From: Taklimakanibacter lacteus
Lineage (GTDB): Bacteria; Pseudomonadota; Alphaproteobacteria; Rhizobiales; Aestuariivirgaceae
NCBI GenBank assembly: GCA_003576695.1
Contig: QOZQ01000010.1
Coordinates: 239,871 to 303,870 of the forward strand
Length of the DNA stretch: 64,000 bases
Reading direction: 5' to 3'
The position numbers were made by a program, and so were the translations under genes. How positions within the stretch are numbered: the first letter of the stretch is position 1; each line of letters begins with the position of its first letter. Of the stretch, positions 1-9,079 are shown in pieces. The notes under the pieces were generated by a model. That model had not been told where the DNA came from. It did not search any database and saw only the letters and a program-made list of their open reading frames with translations.

Positions 1-2
1 AT

Positions 3-371
3 GGCCACCCGGCCTCGCAATATGCGCTGGGCGTCATGGCAATGCGCGGGCAAGGCATGCGCAAGCAGCCGGAGCAGGGTTTGCGCTGGCTGCTGGCGGC
101 GGCGAAGAAGCGCTATGCGCCGGCGGAGGCGGCCCTGGGCGATCTCTATTGGCGGGGCGATGTCGTGCGCCGCGACCGGACCCGCGCCATCATGTGGTAT
201 CTGCTCGCCCGTTCGACGACGCGGCCGGGCGAGCAGCCGGCGATCTACGACCAGCTCGACAAGATGCTGGCCGAGACCAGCGAGGCTGAAAGGCTCGAGG
301 CGGAAGCGCGCGCCACCGTATGGGCGGACCAGTATCCCGCCGATGACGAGGACAATCAGACGCCGGAATAG
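3..371 (+). CDS. Sel1-repeat protein, C-terminal part (truncated by window edge)
   Basis: An open frame enters from the left edge with no start codon and ends at a TAG. The visible ~122 residues contain Sel1-type helical repeats: ASQYALGVMAMRGQG, then YAPAEAALGDLYWRGD, followed by an acidic tail. Sel1 repeats are protein-protein interaction solenoids found in regulators and periplasmic scaffolds of rhizobia. Which family member this is cannot be told without the N-terminus. A different frame is also open here, but its translation is Arg/Ser-rich and it is a shadow. Confidence 0.75.
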   Translation, partial: GHPASQYALGVMAMRGQGMRKQPEQGLRWLLAAAKKRYAPAEAALGDLYWRGDVVRRDRTRAIMWYLLARSTTRPGEQPAIYDQLDKMLAETSEAERLEAEARATVWADQYPADDEDNQTPE

Positions 372-428
372 CCTTGGCATCCCGCCCCGGGCGAGTGGGC
401 GCGCATCGCGAGCAGCAATGAGCAACCC

Positions 429-1634
429 ATGAGCCAGCGTATCGATTTCACCAGCCAGGACTACTTCCGCAATCCCGCCGCCGGGATCGAAAAACTGAGG
501 GCATCCGGCCCGGTTGTTGCGGCCAGATTCCCGATCATCGGGCCAGTCTGGATCACGACGACACATGAGCTGGCCAATCGCGTCCTGAAGGACTCGGAAA
601 CCTTCACCTTGCGCCGCAATGGCAGGGTCGCCGGGCTTCGCTGGTGGATGCCCGGGCTGATACGCGCGGTCGCCGACAACATGCTGATGATGGACGAGCC
701 TGACCACACGCGGCTGCGCAGCATCGTGGACGAAGCCTTTCGCCGGCGCGCGATCCTCGCCATGGAGCCGCGCATCGCCGCCATCGCCGACGAACTCGCG
801 GCCAAGCTGTTCGACCATGGAAGTCCCGCCGATATCGTCGAGAGCTATGCGCGCAGACTGCCGCTCTCCGTCATCTGCGAACTGCTCGGCCTGCCGGAAG
901 CGGACAGGCCGAAATTCATGGCATGGACCGGCCGCTTTACCCGCCTCACCGGTATCTTTGGCTTGCTTGGCCTCTTTCCGGCCCTGGCGGCGATGCGGCG
1001 TTACCTGGCTGCACGTCTCGAGGCGGCGCGCGAAACGGGAGGCGAGGGTCTGATCGCCGAGCTTGTCCGCGTGGAGAAGGAGGGCGGGCGCATCAGCTCC
1101 CGAGAGATGGTGGCGATGGTCTTCCTGCTGCTCGGCGCCGGCACCGAAACCACCACGCACCTGATCAGCGGTTCGGTCTACGAGGTGACGAGAAACCCGC
1201 AGCTGCGCGACTGGCTCGAGGAAGACTGGACCCGCGCCGGCCTGGCGATCGAGGAATTTCTCCGGTTCGTTTCGCCGGTGCAGTTCTCCAAGCCGCGGCA
1301 CGTGCGCAGGGACGTGGATCTCGACGGCGTCCGCGTAGAAAAGGGCGAGAGGATAATGGTGATGCTGGCGGCCGCGAACATGGACGCGCAGGTGTTCGAG
1401 CGGCCGGGCGTGCTCGAGCTCGAACGGCGGCCCAATCCTCACATCGCCTTCGGGACCGGTATCCACTTCTGTCTTGGCCATCAGCTTGCGCGCATCGAGG
1501 GCAGATGCGCGTTGCAGGCATTGTTCAAACGCTGGCCGCGACTTGAACTGGCCGTGCCGGAAGCAGAGATTCGGTGGCGGCCGCGGCCGGGTCTCAAGGC
1601 GATAGCAAGCCTGCCGGTAAAGACGCGCACATAA
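429..1634 (+). CDS. Cytochrome P450
   Basis: A 401-residue bacterial class I P450, a soluble haem monooxygenase needing ferredoxin and reductase partners that are not encoded nearby. Visible signatures are the I-helix oxygen-activation motif GAGTETTT (around residue 240), the K-helix ExxR (EEFLR), and the haem loop FGTGIHFCLG with the axial thiolate at about Cys348. The length matches the family. The substrate cannot be inferred, and the neighbours do not suggest a biosynthetic cluster. The ATG start lies 57 bases after the preceding stop, with a second out-of-frame ATG just upstream. Confidence 0.93.
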   Translation: MSQRIDFTSQDYFRNPAAGIEKLRASGPVVAARFPIIGPVWITTTHELANRVLKDSETFTLRRNGRVAGLRWWMPGLIRAVADNMLMMDEPDHTRLRSIVDEAFRRRAILAMEPRIAAIADELAAKLFDHGSPADIVESYARRLPLSVICELLGLPEADRPKFMAWTGRFTRLTGIFGLLGLFPALAAMRRYLAARLEAARETGGEGLIAELVRVEKEGGRISSREMVAMVFLLLGAGTETTTHLISGSVYEVTRNPQLRDWLEEDWTRAGLAIEEFLRFVSPVQFSKPRHVRRDVDLDGVRVEKGERIMVMLAAANMDAQVFERPGVLELERRPNPHIAFGTGIHFCLGHQLARIEGRCALQALFKRWPRLELAVPEAEIRWRPRPGLKAIASLPVKTRT

Positions 1635-1658
1635 CAGACCAAAATCGAGAACGGAGCC

Positions 1659-2429
1659 TTACGCCGCCAGTTCGACCAGCACCGGCACGTGATCCGATGG
1701 CTTCTCCCAGGCACGCACATGCTTGTCGATGCGGGTCGATGTGAGCCGGTCGGCGGCCTGCGGCGAGAGCAGCAGGTGATCGATGCGGATGCCGTTGTCG
1801 CGCCGCCTGGCGATATCCTGATAGTCCCAGAAAGTGTAGATGCCGGGCTCCGGATTGAGCGTGCGCACCGCTTCGGTGAAGCCCAGATTGATCAGCTCAC
1901 GGAACTTCGTCCTTGTCGGCGGCAGGAACAGGGCGTCGTTCACCCACACTTGCGGGTTCTTGGCGTCGATCGGCTGCGGGATGACATTGTAGTCGCCGGC
2001 CAGCACCAGGGGCTCCTCGAATTTGAGAAGTCCGTCCGCATGGGCAATGAGGCGGTCCATCCAGGCGAGCTTGTAGGCATATTTCTCGCTCGCCACCGGA
2101 TTTCCGTTGGGCAGATAGATCGAGGCGACGCGAACGCCGGAGACGACCGCCTCGACATAGCGAGCCTGTTCGTCGCCATCATCGCCGGGCAGGCGGGTCT
2201 TCACCTCATCGAACGGAAGCTTCGACAGGACGGCGACGCCATTATAGGTCTTCTGCCCATGGACGGCGACATTGTAGCCGAGATCCTCGAAGGTCTGGCG
2301 CGGAAACGCATGATCCTCGCATTTGAGCTCCTGAAAGCAGGCGACATCGGGGGACGCTTCCTTCAGCCAGGCGACGATGGTTTCGAGCCGCGCCTTGGCG
2401 CTGTTGACGTTCCAGGTTGCGATCAGCAT
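1659..2429 (-). CDS. xth: Exodeoxyribonuclease III
   Basis: A 256-residue AP endonuclease / 3'-5' exonuclease of base-excision repair. It begins MLIATWNVNSAK, the family's usual N-terminus. An upstream in-frame start would add 21 residues with no family resemblance, so the ATG at 2429 was chosen. Catalytic landmarks are the metal-binding Glu in FQELKCED, the Asp/Asn pair in AGDYNVIPQPID, and the C-terminal KPSDHVPV with the catalytic His. It lies last in a leftward run after the erpA-like gene and the aldo-keto reductase, 106 bases after the latter. Confidence 0.95.
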   Translation of the reverse strand: MLIATWNVNSAKARLETIVAWLKEASPDVACFQELKCEDHAFPRQTFEDLGYNVAVHGQKTYNGVAVLSKLPFDEVKTRLPGDDGDEQARYVEAVVSGVRVASIYLPNGNPVASEKYAYKLAWMDRLIAHADGLLKFEEPLVLAGDYNVIPQPIDAKNPQVWVNDALFLPPTRTKFRELINLGFTEAVRTLNPEPGIYTFWDYQDIARRRDNGIRIDHLLLSPQAADRLTSTRIDKHVRAWEKPSDHVPVLVELAA

Positions 2430-2535
2430 GGGGACACCACTGAAGATGAGAGAGAGCAGGCGATGATTGCAAGCTATCGCGCGATCGCGCAAGCGCTGAT
2501 GAAGTCTCCCGCAGCTGCTACTGACAGAAAGGAAC

Positions 2536-3489
2536 CTAGCTGGCGCTCGCCTCAGTGAGCTGTTTGACCTCGACGGCTGTGAGCTCGAGTTCCGTCGCCT
2601 TGATCAGATCGCCGAGCTGCTCGATACCGGTGGCGCTGGCGATCGGGGCCACGAGTCCGGGGCGCGCGATGAGCCAGGCGATGGCGACCTGCGCCGGGGT
2701 GGCGTTCCTGGCTTTCGCCACGGCATCGAGCGCGCTCAGGATACGCAAGCCGCGCTCGTTGAGATAGTTGCCCATCTCATCGCCGCGCGCCGCGCTCTTG
2801 GCGAAGTCGGCGGGCTTGCGATATTTGCCGGAAAGAAAGCCCTTGGCGAGTGAGAAGTAGCTCGTCACGCCGATCTCGTTCTCGGCGCAGAAACCCTCGA
2901 GCTCGGCTTCATAGCCAGAGCGGTCATAGAGATTGTAGTGGGTCTGCAGGTTCTCAAAGCGCGGCCAATGATGCCGGGCGCTGATGGCGAGCGCATCGCG
3001 CATGGTCAGGGCACTGTGGTTCGAATTGCCGATGACGCGCACCTTGCCTTGCTTGACCAGATCGGCATAGGCGCCGAGCGTGTCCTCCATATCGGCCTCG
3101 GGATCCTCCCAGTGGGAGAGATAGAGATCGATATAATCGCTCTGCAGGCGCTTGAGCGAAGCCTCCACGGCACTCAAGATGTAGCGGCTCGACAGGCCCT
3201 TCTTGCCGGGGCCCATTTCGGAGCCGACCTTGGTGGTCACGATCACGCTCGAGCGGTTGCCCCGCGCTTTCATCCATTTGCCGATGATGGCTTCGGATTC
3301 GCCGCCCTCATTGCCCGGCTTCCAGCGCGAATAGACGTCTGCCGTATCGATCAGGTTGAATCCGGCAGCGACGAAGGCGTCGAGCACCGCGAAAGAGGTC
3401 TTCTCGTCGGCGCTCCAGCCAAATACATTTCCGCCGAGCCCCAGTGGCGCGACCATGAGGTCCGATCGGCCTAGTCTGCGTTTTTGCAT
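2536..3489 (-). CDS. Aldo/keto reductase
   Basis: A 317-residue NAD(P)H-dependent oxidoreductase with the AKR (beta/alpha)8 barrel. The catalytic tetrad is visible: Asp and Tyr in IDTADVYSRW, Lys in VTTKVGSE and His in YLSHWEDP. The N-terminus MQKRRLGRSDLMV and the C-terminal cofactor region (AIAWLIARPG, then IASAT) fit the YghZ/Tas-like group. The physiological carbonyl substrate is unknown. The gene starts 4 bases after the erpA-like stop, which suggests co-transcription. Confidence 0.92.
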   Translation of the reverse strand: MQKRRLGRSDLMVAPLGLGGNVFGWSADEKTSFAVLDAFVAAGFNLIDTADVYSRWKPGNEGGESEAIIGKWMKARGNRSSVIVTTKVGSEMGPGKKGLSSRYILSAVEASLKRLQSDYIDLYLSHWEDPEADMEDTLGAYADLVKQGKVRVIGNSNHSALTMRDALAISARHHWPRFENLQTHYNLYDRSGYEAELEGFCAENEIGVTSYFSLAKGFLSGKYRKPADFAKSAARGDEMGNYLNERGLRILSALDAVAKARNATPAQVAIAWLIARPGLVAPIASATGIEQLGDLIKATELELTAVEVKQLTEASAS

Positions 3490-3493
3490 GGGA

Positions 3494-3823
3494 TCAGATG
3501 GAGAAGCTGGTGCCGCAGCCGCAGGACATGGTCGCCTGCGGATTGTTGATCTTGAAGCTCTGACCGATGAGATCGTCGACGAAATCGATCTCCGAGCCCC
3601 CCATATAGACGAGCGAGACGGAATCGATCAGAACAGTAGCGCCATCTCTCTCGATCACCAGATCGTCCTCCGCGCGTTGGGAGTCGAGCTTGAAGTCATA
3701 CTGGAAGCCGGAGCAGCCGCCGCCCTCGACCGCGACACGCAAGGCCGTGGCGCCGGGCTGTGCCGCCACGATATCCTTGATGCGGGTGGCCGCACGAGGC
3801 GTTATGGAAACCGTATCCGTCAT
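3494..3823 (-). CDS. erpA: Iron-sulfur cluster insertion protein (ErpA/IscA family)
   Basis: A 109-residue A-type Fe-S carrier that passes clusters to apoproteins. The three family cysteines are present, one in GGGCSGFQYDF and two in the C-terminal SCGCGTSF. The start at MTDTVSITPRA was chosen because the 12-residue upstream extension is not family-like. It heads the leftward erpA-AKR-xth run and faces the divergent dGTPase gene across 56 bases, which must hold both promoters. Assignment to ErpA rather than IscA or SufA is by general resemblance. Confidence 0.9.
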   Translation of the reverse strand: MTDTVSITPRAATRIKDIVAAQPGATALRVAVEGGGCSGFQYDFKLDSQRAEDDLVIERDGATVLIDSVSLVYMGGSEIDFVDDLIGQSFKINNPQATMSCGCGTSFSI

Positions 3824-3879
3824 AGCTACATATGTCGTGCGCCGAAAGGGTCTTGTCAACCGGGGGAGACCCTAGGCGC

Positions 3880-5067
3880 ATGCGGGCCCCCTATGCGTCA
3901 GACCCGGCCAAGAGCCGTGGCCGGCTGGTTCCCGAGCCCGAAGCCCCGCCGCGCACGCCCTTCGAGCGCGACCGCGACCGCATCATCCATTCATCCGCCT
4001 TCCGCCGCCTCAAGCACAAGACCCAGGTCTTCGTCTATCATGAAGGTGATCACTACCGAACGCGACTCACCCATTCGATCGAGGTCGCCCAGATCGCCCG
4101 TTCCATCGCCCGGGCGCTCCGGCTCGACGAGGACCTGACCGAAGCGCTGGCGCTCGCCCATGACCTTGGCCATACGCCCTTCGGCCATGCCGGCGAGCGC
4201 GAGCTCGACCGGCTGATGCGCGACCACGGCGGCTTCGACCACAATGCCCAGAGCCTGCGCATCGTGACCAGGCTCGAACGCCGCTATGCCGCATTCGACG
4301 GGCTGAATCTCACCTGGGAAACGCTGGAAGGCCTGGTGAAGCACAATGGACCGCTGATCGACGGCGAAGGCCATGCGCAGGGTGCCTATCGCGAGACCGG
4401 CTTGCCGGCCGCCATCATCGACTATGCCGAGGCGCATGACCTCATGCTGGCCTCTTTCGCGTCGGCCGAAGCCCAGGCCGCGGCGATCGCGGACGACATC
4501 GCCTATAACGCCCATGACATCGACGACGGGCTCAGGGCCGGCCTGTTCGATGTGATAGACCTGGGCGACGATCCGCTCGTCGGCGCCGCTCTGGCGCAAG
4601 TGCTGAAGGCCTATCCAAGGCTCGAGCGCCCGCGCATGATCCATGAGACGGTGCGCCGCCTGATCTCCGCCATGGTGGGCGACGTGCTTGCCGAAAGCGG
4701 CCGGCAGCTTCGCGCCTTCAAGCCGACATCGGCCGAGGAGGTGAGGGCCTTGCGGATGCCGATGGTCAGCTTCGGTGCGCAGATGAAGGAAAAGAACCGC
4801 GTGCTGCAGGCGTTCCTGTCGCATCGCATGTACCGCCATGAGCGCGTGCTTGCCATCATGGAGCGCGCCCAGCGCGTCATTCGCGATCTCTTCGAAGCCT
4901 ATATGGACAAGCCCGCGCTCATGCCGGCCGACTGGCGCGAGGATTCATTCACTGACGACAGGAGCGGCTTCGCCCGCCAGGTCTGCGATTTCATTGCCGG
5001 CATGACCGATCGTTACGCTCTTGACCAGCACAAGAAGCTGTTCGACCTCGACCCGCTGTTCAGATGA
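3880..5067 (+). CDS. dgt: dGTPase-like HD-domain triphosphohydrolase
   Basis: A 395-residue deoxyguanosinetriphosphate triphosphohydrolase-like protein. The HD metal site is visible as His in RLTHSIEVAQIAR and His-Asp in ALAHDLGHTPFGHAGE, with further Asp/His residues in the helical core (NAHDIDDG). The family cleaves dNTPs to nucleosides plus triphosphate. The start MRAPYASDP was chosen because a GGGGGAGA ribosome-binding site lies about 10 bases upstream. A longer reading adds 16 residues overlapping the divergent promoter region. Confidence 0.93.
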   Translation: MRAPYASDPAKSRGRLVPEPEAPPRTPFERDRDRIIHSSAFRRLKHKTQVFVYHEGDHYRTRLTHSIEVAQIARSIARALRLDEDLTEALALAHDLGHTPFGHAGERELDRLMRDHGGFDHNAQSLRIVTRLERRYAAFDGLNLTWETLEGLVKHNGPLIDGEGHAQGAYRETGLPAAIIDYAEAHDLMLASFASAEAQAAAIADDIAYNAHDIDDGLRAGLFDVIDLGDDPLVGAALAQVLKAYPRLERPRMIHETVRRLISAMVGDVLAESGRQLRAFKPTSAEEVRALRMPMVSFGAQMKEKNRVLQAFLSHRMYRHERVLAIMERAQRVIRDLFEAYMDKPALMPADWREDSFTDDRSGFARQVCDFIAGMTDRYALDQHKKLFDLDPLFR

Positions 5068-5115
5068 CCTGAAGTCCGGTAGACTTCGCCGCGAGAGGCG
5101 CGCGGAGACACGAGC

Positions 5116-6678
5116 ATGGCCGACATCGTCCTCATCAACCCGAAATTCGAGATCTCCTTCTGGGGCCTGGAACATGCGTTGCCGCTGCTCGGCAAGCGCG
5201 CCAACATGCCGGTGGCGGCACTGCCGCTCATTGCCGCGCTGACTCCCGAGCCGCACCGCATCACCCTCATCGACGAGAATGTCGAGGCGATCGATTTCGA
5301 GCGCTGCGCCAAGGCTGACATCGTCGCGGTCACCGGCATGATCGTTCAGCGCCATCGCATGCGCGAGATCCTGACCGAATTGAAGCGGCGTAATTGCTAC
5401 ACGGTCGTCGGCGGCCCGTGGGTCTCGGTGAGGGAGGACTATTTCGGCGCACTTGTCGATGCCATCTTCGTCGGCGAGGCGGAGGAGACCTGGCCCGAAT
5501 TCCTGGAGGACTGGGAGGCGGGGACCGTCAAGCCGCGTTATGAGCAGGCCGAGAGGACGGACTTGAGCAAAATACCGCCGCCACGCCTCGATCTGCTCAA
5601 GATGAATCGTTACGCCTTCGGCTCGGTGCAGTTTTCGCGCGGCTGTCCCTTCACCTGCGAGTTCTGCGACATCATCGTCATCTTCGGCAGGAGACCGCGA
5701 CTCAAGACTTCGGACCAGATCCTGGTTGAGCTCGAGGCGCTGCGCGCCCAGAAGCTGGAACTCGTCTTCATCGTCGACGACAACATCATCGGCAACAAGA
5801 AGGCGATCAAGGAGGTCCTGCACAGCGTCATCGACTGGCAGCGCCGCAACGGCTATCCGCTGATGTTCGTCACCGAGGCATCGATTGATCTCGCCGATGA
5901 CGAGGAGCTGATGCAGCTGATGGTCGACGCCAATATCGGCGCCGTCTTCGTCGGCATCGAGACGCCCAACGAGGAATCGCTCAAGGAGGCGAAGAAGCTG
6001 CAGAATCTGCGCAAGGGCGGCAGCCTTGCCGACAAGGTGCGGCGCATCCAGGACCACGGCATGGAGGTGTGGGCCGGGATGATCCTCGGCTTCGATAATG
6101 ACGATGAGAAGATATTTTCCGCCCAGGAGCTTTTCCTGCGCGAGGCGCGCATCTCGACCGCCATGGTGGGCATGCTTTCGGCCATTCCGCGCACGCCGCT
6201 CTATGATCGTCTCAAGCAGGCGGGCAGGCTCGATGAAAATGACGATCCGGCGCATGGCACCAATGTGCTGCCCGTCAACATGTCGCGCGAGGCGCTGAGC
6301 CAGGGCTATGTCAAGCTGATGGCCGGCCTCTATGAGCCCAAGGCCTATTTCGACCGCGTCGATGATCTCTATCGCGACGGCGGCATCGTCATCGACCGGG
6401 CATGGCAGGATTACGGGCGCCAGCATCCCTGGGCGCACCGGGCCCGCCGGGTGCGGTTGTGGGCGGAATCGATCGGCCTCCTGCTGCGCGTTCTCGCCAA
6501 GGTTCCCGACAGCTCGCTGCGCCGGGTCTACCGCCGGCGCTTCATGGCGTTCCTGAAAGCGCGTCCCGAGCCGTCGGTCCTGAGGATCTATGCGTTGAAA
6601 TGCGCCATCCACTGGCACATGCACAAATTCATCCGCAGGCTGATGACCACGGAGAAGCCGCTGGTCAATACCTATTGA
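5116..6678 (+). CDS. B12-binding-domain radical SAM protein
   Basis: A 520-residue protein with an N-terminal cobalamin-binding-like Rossmann domain (about 1-140, with VVGGPWVSV), a radical SAM core with the 4Fe-4S motif CPFTCEFC (Cys177, Cys181, Cys184), and a C-terminal DUF4070-type region. The CDIIVIFGRRPR stretch after the cluster resembles the HpnP/HpnR-like group that includes hopanoid methylases, but no hopanoid genes are adjacent and the substrate is not known. It starts 48 bases after the dgt-like gene. A link to the cobalamin genes at 24-39 kb is plausible only through cofactor need. Confidence 0.85.
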   Translation: MADIVLINPKFEISFWGLEHALPLLGKRANMPVAALPLIAALTPEPHRITLIDENVEAIDFERCAKADIVAVTGMIVQRHRMREILTELKRRNCYTVVGGPWVSVREDYFGALVDAIFVGEAEETWPEFLEDWEAGTVKPRYEQAERTDLSKIPPPRLDLLKMNRYAFGSVQFSRGCPFTCEFCDIIVIFGRRPRLKTSDQILVELEALRAQKLELVFIVDDNIIGNKKAIKEVLHSVIDWQRRNGYPLMFVTEASIDLADDEELMQLMVDANIGAVFVGIETPNEESLKEAKKLQNLRKGGSLADKVRRIQDHGMEVWAGMILGFDNDDEKIFSAQELFLREARISTAMVGMLSAIPRTPLYDRLKQAGRLDENDDPAHGTNVLPVNMSREALSQGYVKLMAGLYEPKAYFDRVDDLYRDGGIVIDRAWQDYGRQHPWAHRARRVRLWAESIGLLLRVLAKVPDSSLRRVYRRRFMAFLKARPEPSVLRIYALKCAIHWHMHKFIRRLMTTEKPLVNTY

Positions 6679-6690
6679 GCCCGAGCAGGC

Positions 6691-7125
6691 TTACCGTGGG
6701 CAGGGGAAGCCCGGCGCGATCTTGCACTTCTTGGGCGGGCGTGGGCGATGCGGCGGGCGCGGCCGATGCGGGCGGCCCGGACGCCAGTGATGCGGCCGGT
6801 AATAGTGACCGGGGCTGATATAGATCTCCGGGCGCAGCACGATCACGCTGGTGGGTTCTTCGCCACGGGCCAGATAGTTGCACGACACCCAGCCGCGCAC
6901 GCCACGGCTGCGCACCAGGCACCAGCCATCCTCGCTGTCGATCACATCGACGCCGGTGTCGGCAGGAAGCGTTGCGATTCGGTCGAACTGAGTGCCCGGG
7001 CCGGTGCGCACATTGAGATCGGTCGCCGTATAGGCTTCCGCCGCATAGGCGGCACCTGCCGTGATGAGGCCCGCGCCAAGCAGCGCACAGGCGACGAGGG
7101 TGGATTTCAGGGTGAGCAGCCGCAT
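6691..7125 (-). CDS. Secreted SH3-domain protein with basic His/Pro-rich tail
   Basis: A 144-residue exported protein. It has a signal peptide (hydrophobic stretch followed by AYAAEA), then a bacterial SH3 domain (about residues 31-85: TDLNVRTGPGTQFDRI, GWCLVRSRGVRGWVS), then a tail rich in Pro, Arg and His that ends in two cysteines. The start MRLLTLKS was chosen to give a clean signal peptide; 20 upstream residues are hydrophilic. Bacterial SH3 domains of this type often bind peptidoglycan peptides. Its exact role is unknown. It is convergent with the radical SAM gene, with only 12 bases between them. Confidence 0.8.
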   Translation of the reverse strand: MRLLTLKSTLVACALLGAGLITAGAAYAAEAYTATDLNVRTGPGTQFDRIATLPADTGVDVIDSEDGWCLVRSRGVRGWVSCNYLARGEEPTSVIVLRPEIYISPGHYYRPHHWRPGRPHRPRPPHRPRPPKKCKIAPGFPCPR

Positions 7126-7326
7126 GACAGAACTCCCGGATTCGCTGAACCCCTGCTGATTATCATCCAGCCTTCGAATGGTCACGATTTTCAGGCACTT
7201 ACGCCTTGATTCTTTTCCTTCATCGTAAATGACGAGGCGTCATTCCTCCGTCGCAGCGTTTGACGCCCCTTACGTCATCCGGTAGGGCAGAGCCGGACCA
7301 AAAACCCAAGTCGTTTGCAGAGTTAC

Positions 7327-9063
7327 ATGAACCTTTTCGCCCATTTCCAACAGATCGTCCGTGCCGAAATCGAAGCGCTGGCAAAGGCCGGCAAGCTGCC
7401 GGCCGGTCTCGATGTCAGCCGCGTGGCGGTCGAGCCGCCGCGTGAGGCCTCGCATGGCGATCTCGCCACCAACGCCGCCATGGTGCTTGCCAAGCCTGCC
7501 GGCCTCCAGCCGCGCGGCTTGGCCCAGCTTCTGGTCGGGCGGCTCGCCGACAATCCCGATATTCAGTCGACGGATATTGCCGGGCCGGGCTTCATCAATA
7601 TCAGGTTGAAACCGGCCTTCTGGCCGAAGCTCCTGGCCTCCGCTTTGGCGCTGGGCGATGGCTACGGCCGCTCCACGCTGGGCGCGGGCGGCAAGGTCAA
7701 TGTCGAATATGTTTCCGCCAATCCGACAGGACCGTTGCATGTCGGTCATTGTCGCGGCGCCGTCTTCGGCGACGCGCTGGCCGAACTCCTGAGCGTCGCC
7801 GGCTTTGCGGTGACGCGCGAATACTACATCAACGATGCGGGCGCGCAGGTCGACGTCCTCGCGCGTTCCGCCTATTTGCGGTACCGTGAAGCGCTGGGCG
7901 AGGACATCGGCGAGATTCCCTCAGGCCTCTATCCCGGCGACTATCTGAAGCCCGTCGGTGAGGCTCTCGCCAGAGAGCATGGCCGGTCGCTGCGCGATCG
8001 CTCGGAGGAATTCTGGCTGCCGATCGTGCGCGACAAGGCGATCGCCATGATGATGGACCTCATTCGCGACGACCTGGCGGCGCTGAACATCCACCAGGAA
8101 GTCTTCGCTTCGGAGAAATCACTGCACGAGACGGGCGAGGTCGATCGCACGGTCGAGGATTTGCGCGCCCGCGGCCTTATCTATGAAGGTCGCCTGCCGC
8201 CGCCCAAGGGCGAGCTGCCGGAGGATTGGGAGGACCGCGAGCAGACGCTGTTCCGCGCCACCCAGTTCGGCGACGACATCGACCGCCCGCTGATCAAGTC
8301 GGACGGTTCCTATACCTATTTCGCCTCCGACATCGCCTATTCGCGCCACAAGATCCGGCGCGATTTCAAGGAGCTCGTCTATGTTCTGGGCGCCGATCAT
8401 TCGGGTTATGTGAAGCGCCTCGAGGCGATCGGTGCCGCCAATGCCGGCAATCGCGACGTGAAGGTCATCGTCAGGCTGTGCCAGCTGGTGAAGCTGTTCC
8501 GGGGCGGCGAGCCGGTGCGCATGTCGAAGCGGGCCGGGGAATTCGTGACTTTGCGCGATGTCGTCGAGGAGGTGGGGCCGGACGTCGTGCGTTTCATGAT
8601 GCTCTACCGCAAGAACGAGGCGCCCCTCGATTTCGACTTCAAGAAGGTCACCGAACAGTCGAAGGAGAACCCGGTTTTCTACGTCCAGTACGCCCATGCG
8701 CGGATCTGCTCGGTGTTCCGCAATGCCGGCCCAGCTCTTACCGAAAGCGCGGAAAAGCCCGATTTTTCGCGGCTTGTCGACGAGGCGGAACTGCAGATGG
8801 TGCGCCGGATCGGCGAATATCCCCGGGTCGTGGAAGCCGCCGCCGCGGCTCACGAGCCCCACAGGATAGCGTTTTATCTGTATGATCTCGCTAGCGATTT
8901 CCATGCCCTTTGGAACAAGGGCAAAGAGTCGCCGCAATTAAGATTTATTTTGGGTTCCGACATGCAAACTAGCCTTGCACGGCTCGCTTTATTGCGCGTG
9001 ATTCGCTATGTTCTGGCCAACGGACTAAGAATCCTCGGAGTGAAGCCCGTAGAGGAAATGTAG
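7327..9063 (+). CDS. argS: Arginyl-tRNA synthetase
   Basis: A 578-residue class I aminoacyl-tRNA synthetase charging tRNA-Arg. The HIGH signature is HVGH at residues 138-141 within [11 protein letters not shown], and the KMSKS-equivalent appears as RMSKRAGE. An N-terminal Arg-tRNA-synthetase domain and a C-terminal DALR anticodon domain are present. The start [11 protein letters not shown] replaces one 4 residues upstream. It heads the core block argS-SPOR-nagZ-scpAB, an order known from Hyphomicrobiales. Confidence 0.97.
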   Translation: MNLFAHFQQIVRAEIEALAKAGKLPAGLDVSRVAVEPPREASHGDLATNAAMVLAKPAGLQPRGLAQLLVGRLADNPDIQSTDIAGPGFINIRLKPAFWPKLLASALALGDGYGRSTLGAGGKVNVEYVSANPTGPLHVGHCRGAVFGDALAELLSVAGFAVTREYYINDAGAQVDVLARSAYLRYREALGEDIGEIPSGLYPGDYLKPVGEALAREHGRSLRDRSEEFWLPIVRDKAIAMMMDLIRDDLAALNIHQEVFASEKSLHETGEVDRTVEDLRARGLIYEGRLPPPKGELPEDWEDREQTLFRATQFGDDIDRPLIKSDGSYTYFASDIAYSRHKIRRDFKELVYVLGADHSGYVKRLEAIGAANAGNRDVKVIVRLCQLVKLFRGGEPVRMSKRAGEFVTLRDVVEEVGPDVVRFMMLYRKNEAPLDFDFKKVTEQSKENPVFYVQYAHARICSVFRNAGPALTESAEKPDFSRLVDEAELQMVRRIGEYPRVVEAAAAAHEPHRIAFYLYDLASDFHALWNKGKESPQLRFILGSDMQTSLARLALLRVIRYVLANGLRILGVKPVEEM

Positions 9064-9079
9064 ACGCGGGAACAAGTTG

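Noticed and set aside
4945..6624. 559-codon leftward open frame
   Set aside because: It is antisense to the radical SAM gene, with no recognisable family and no ribosome site; high-GC DNA gives long antisense frames.
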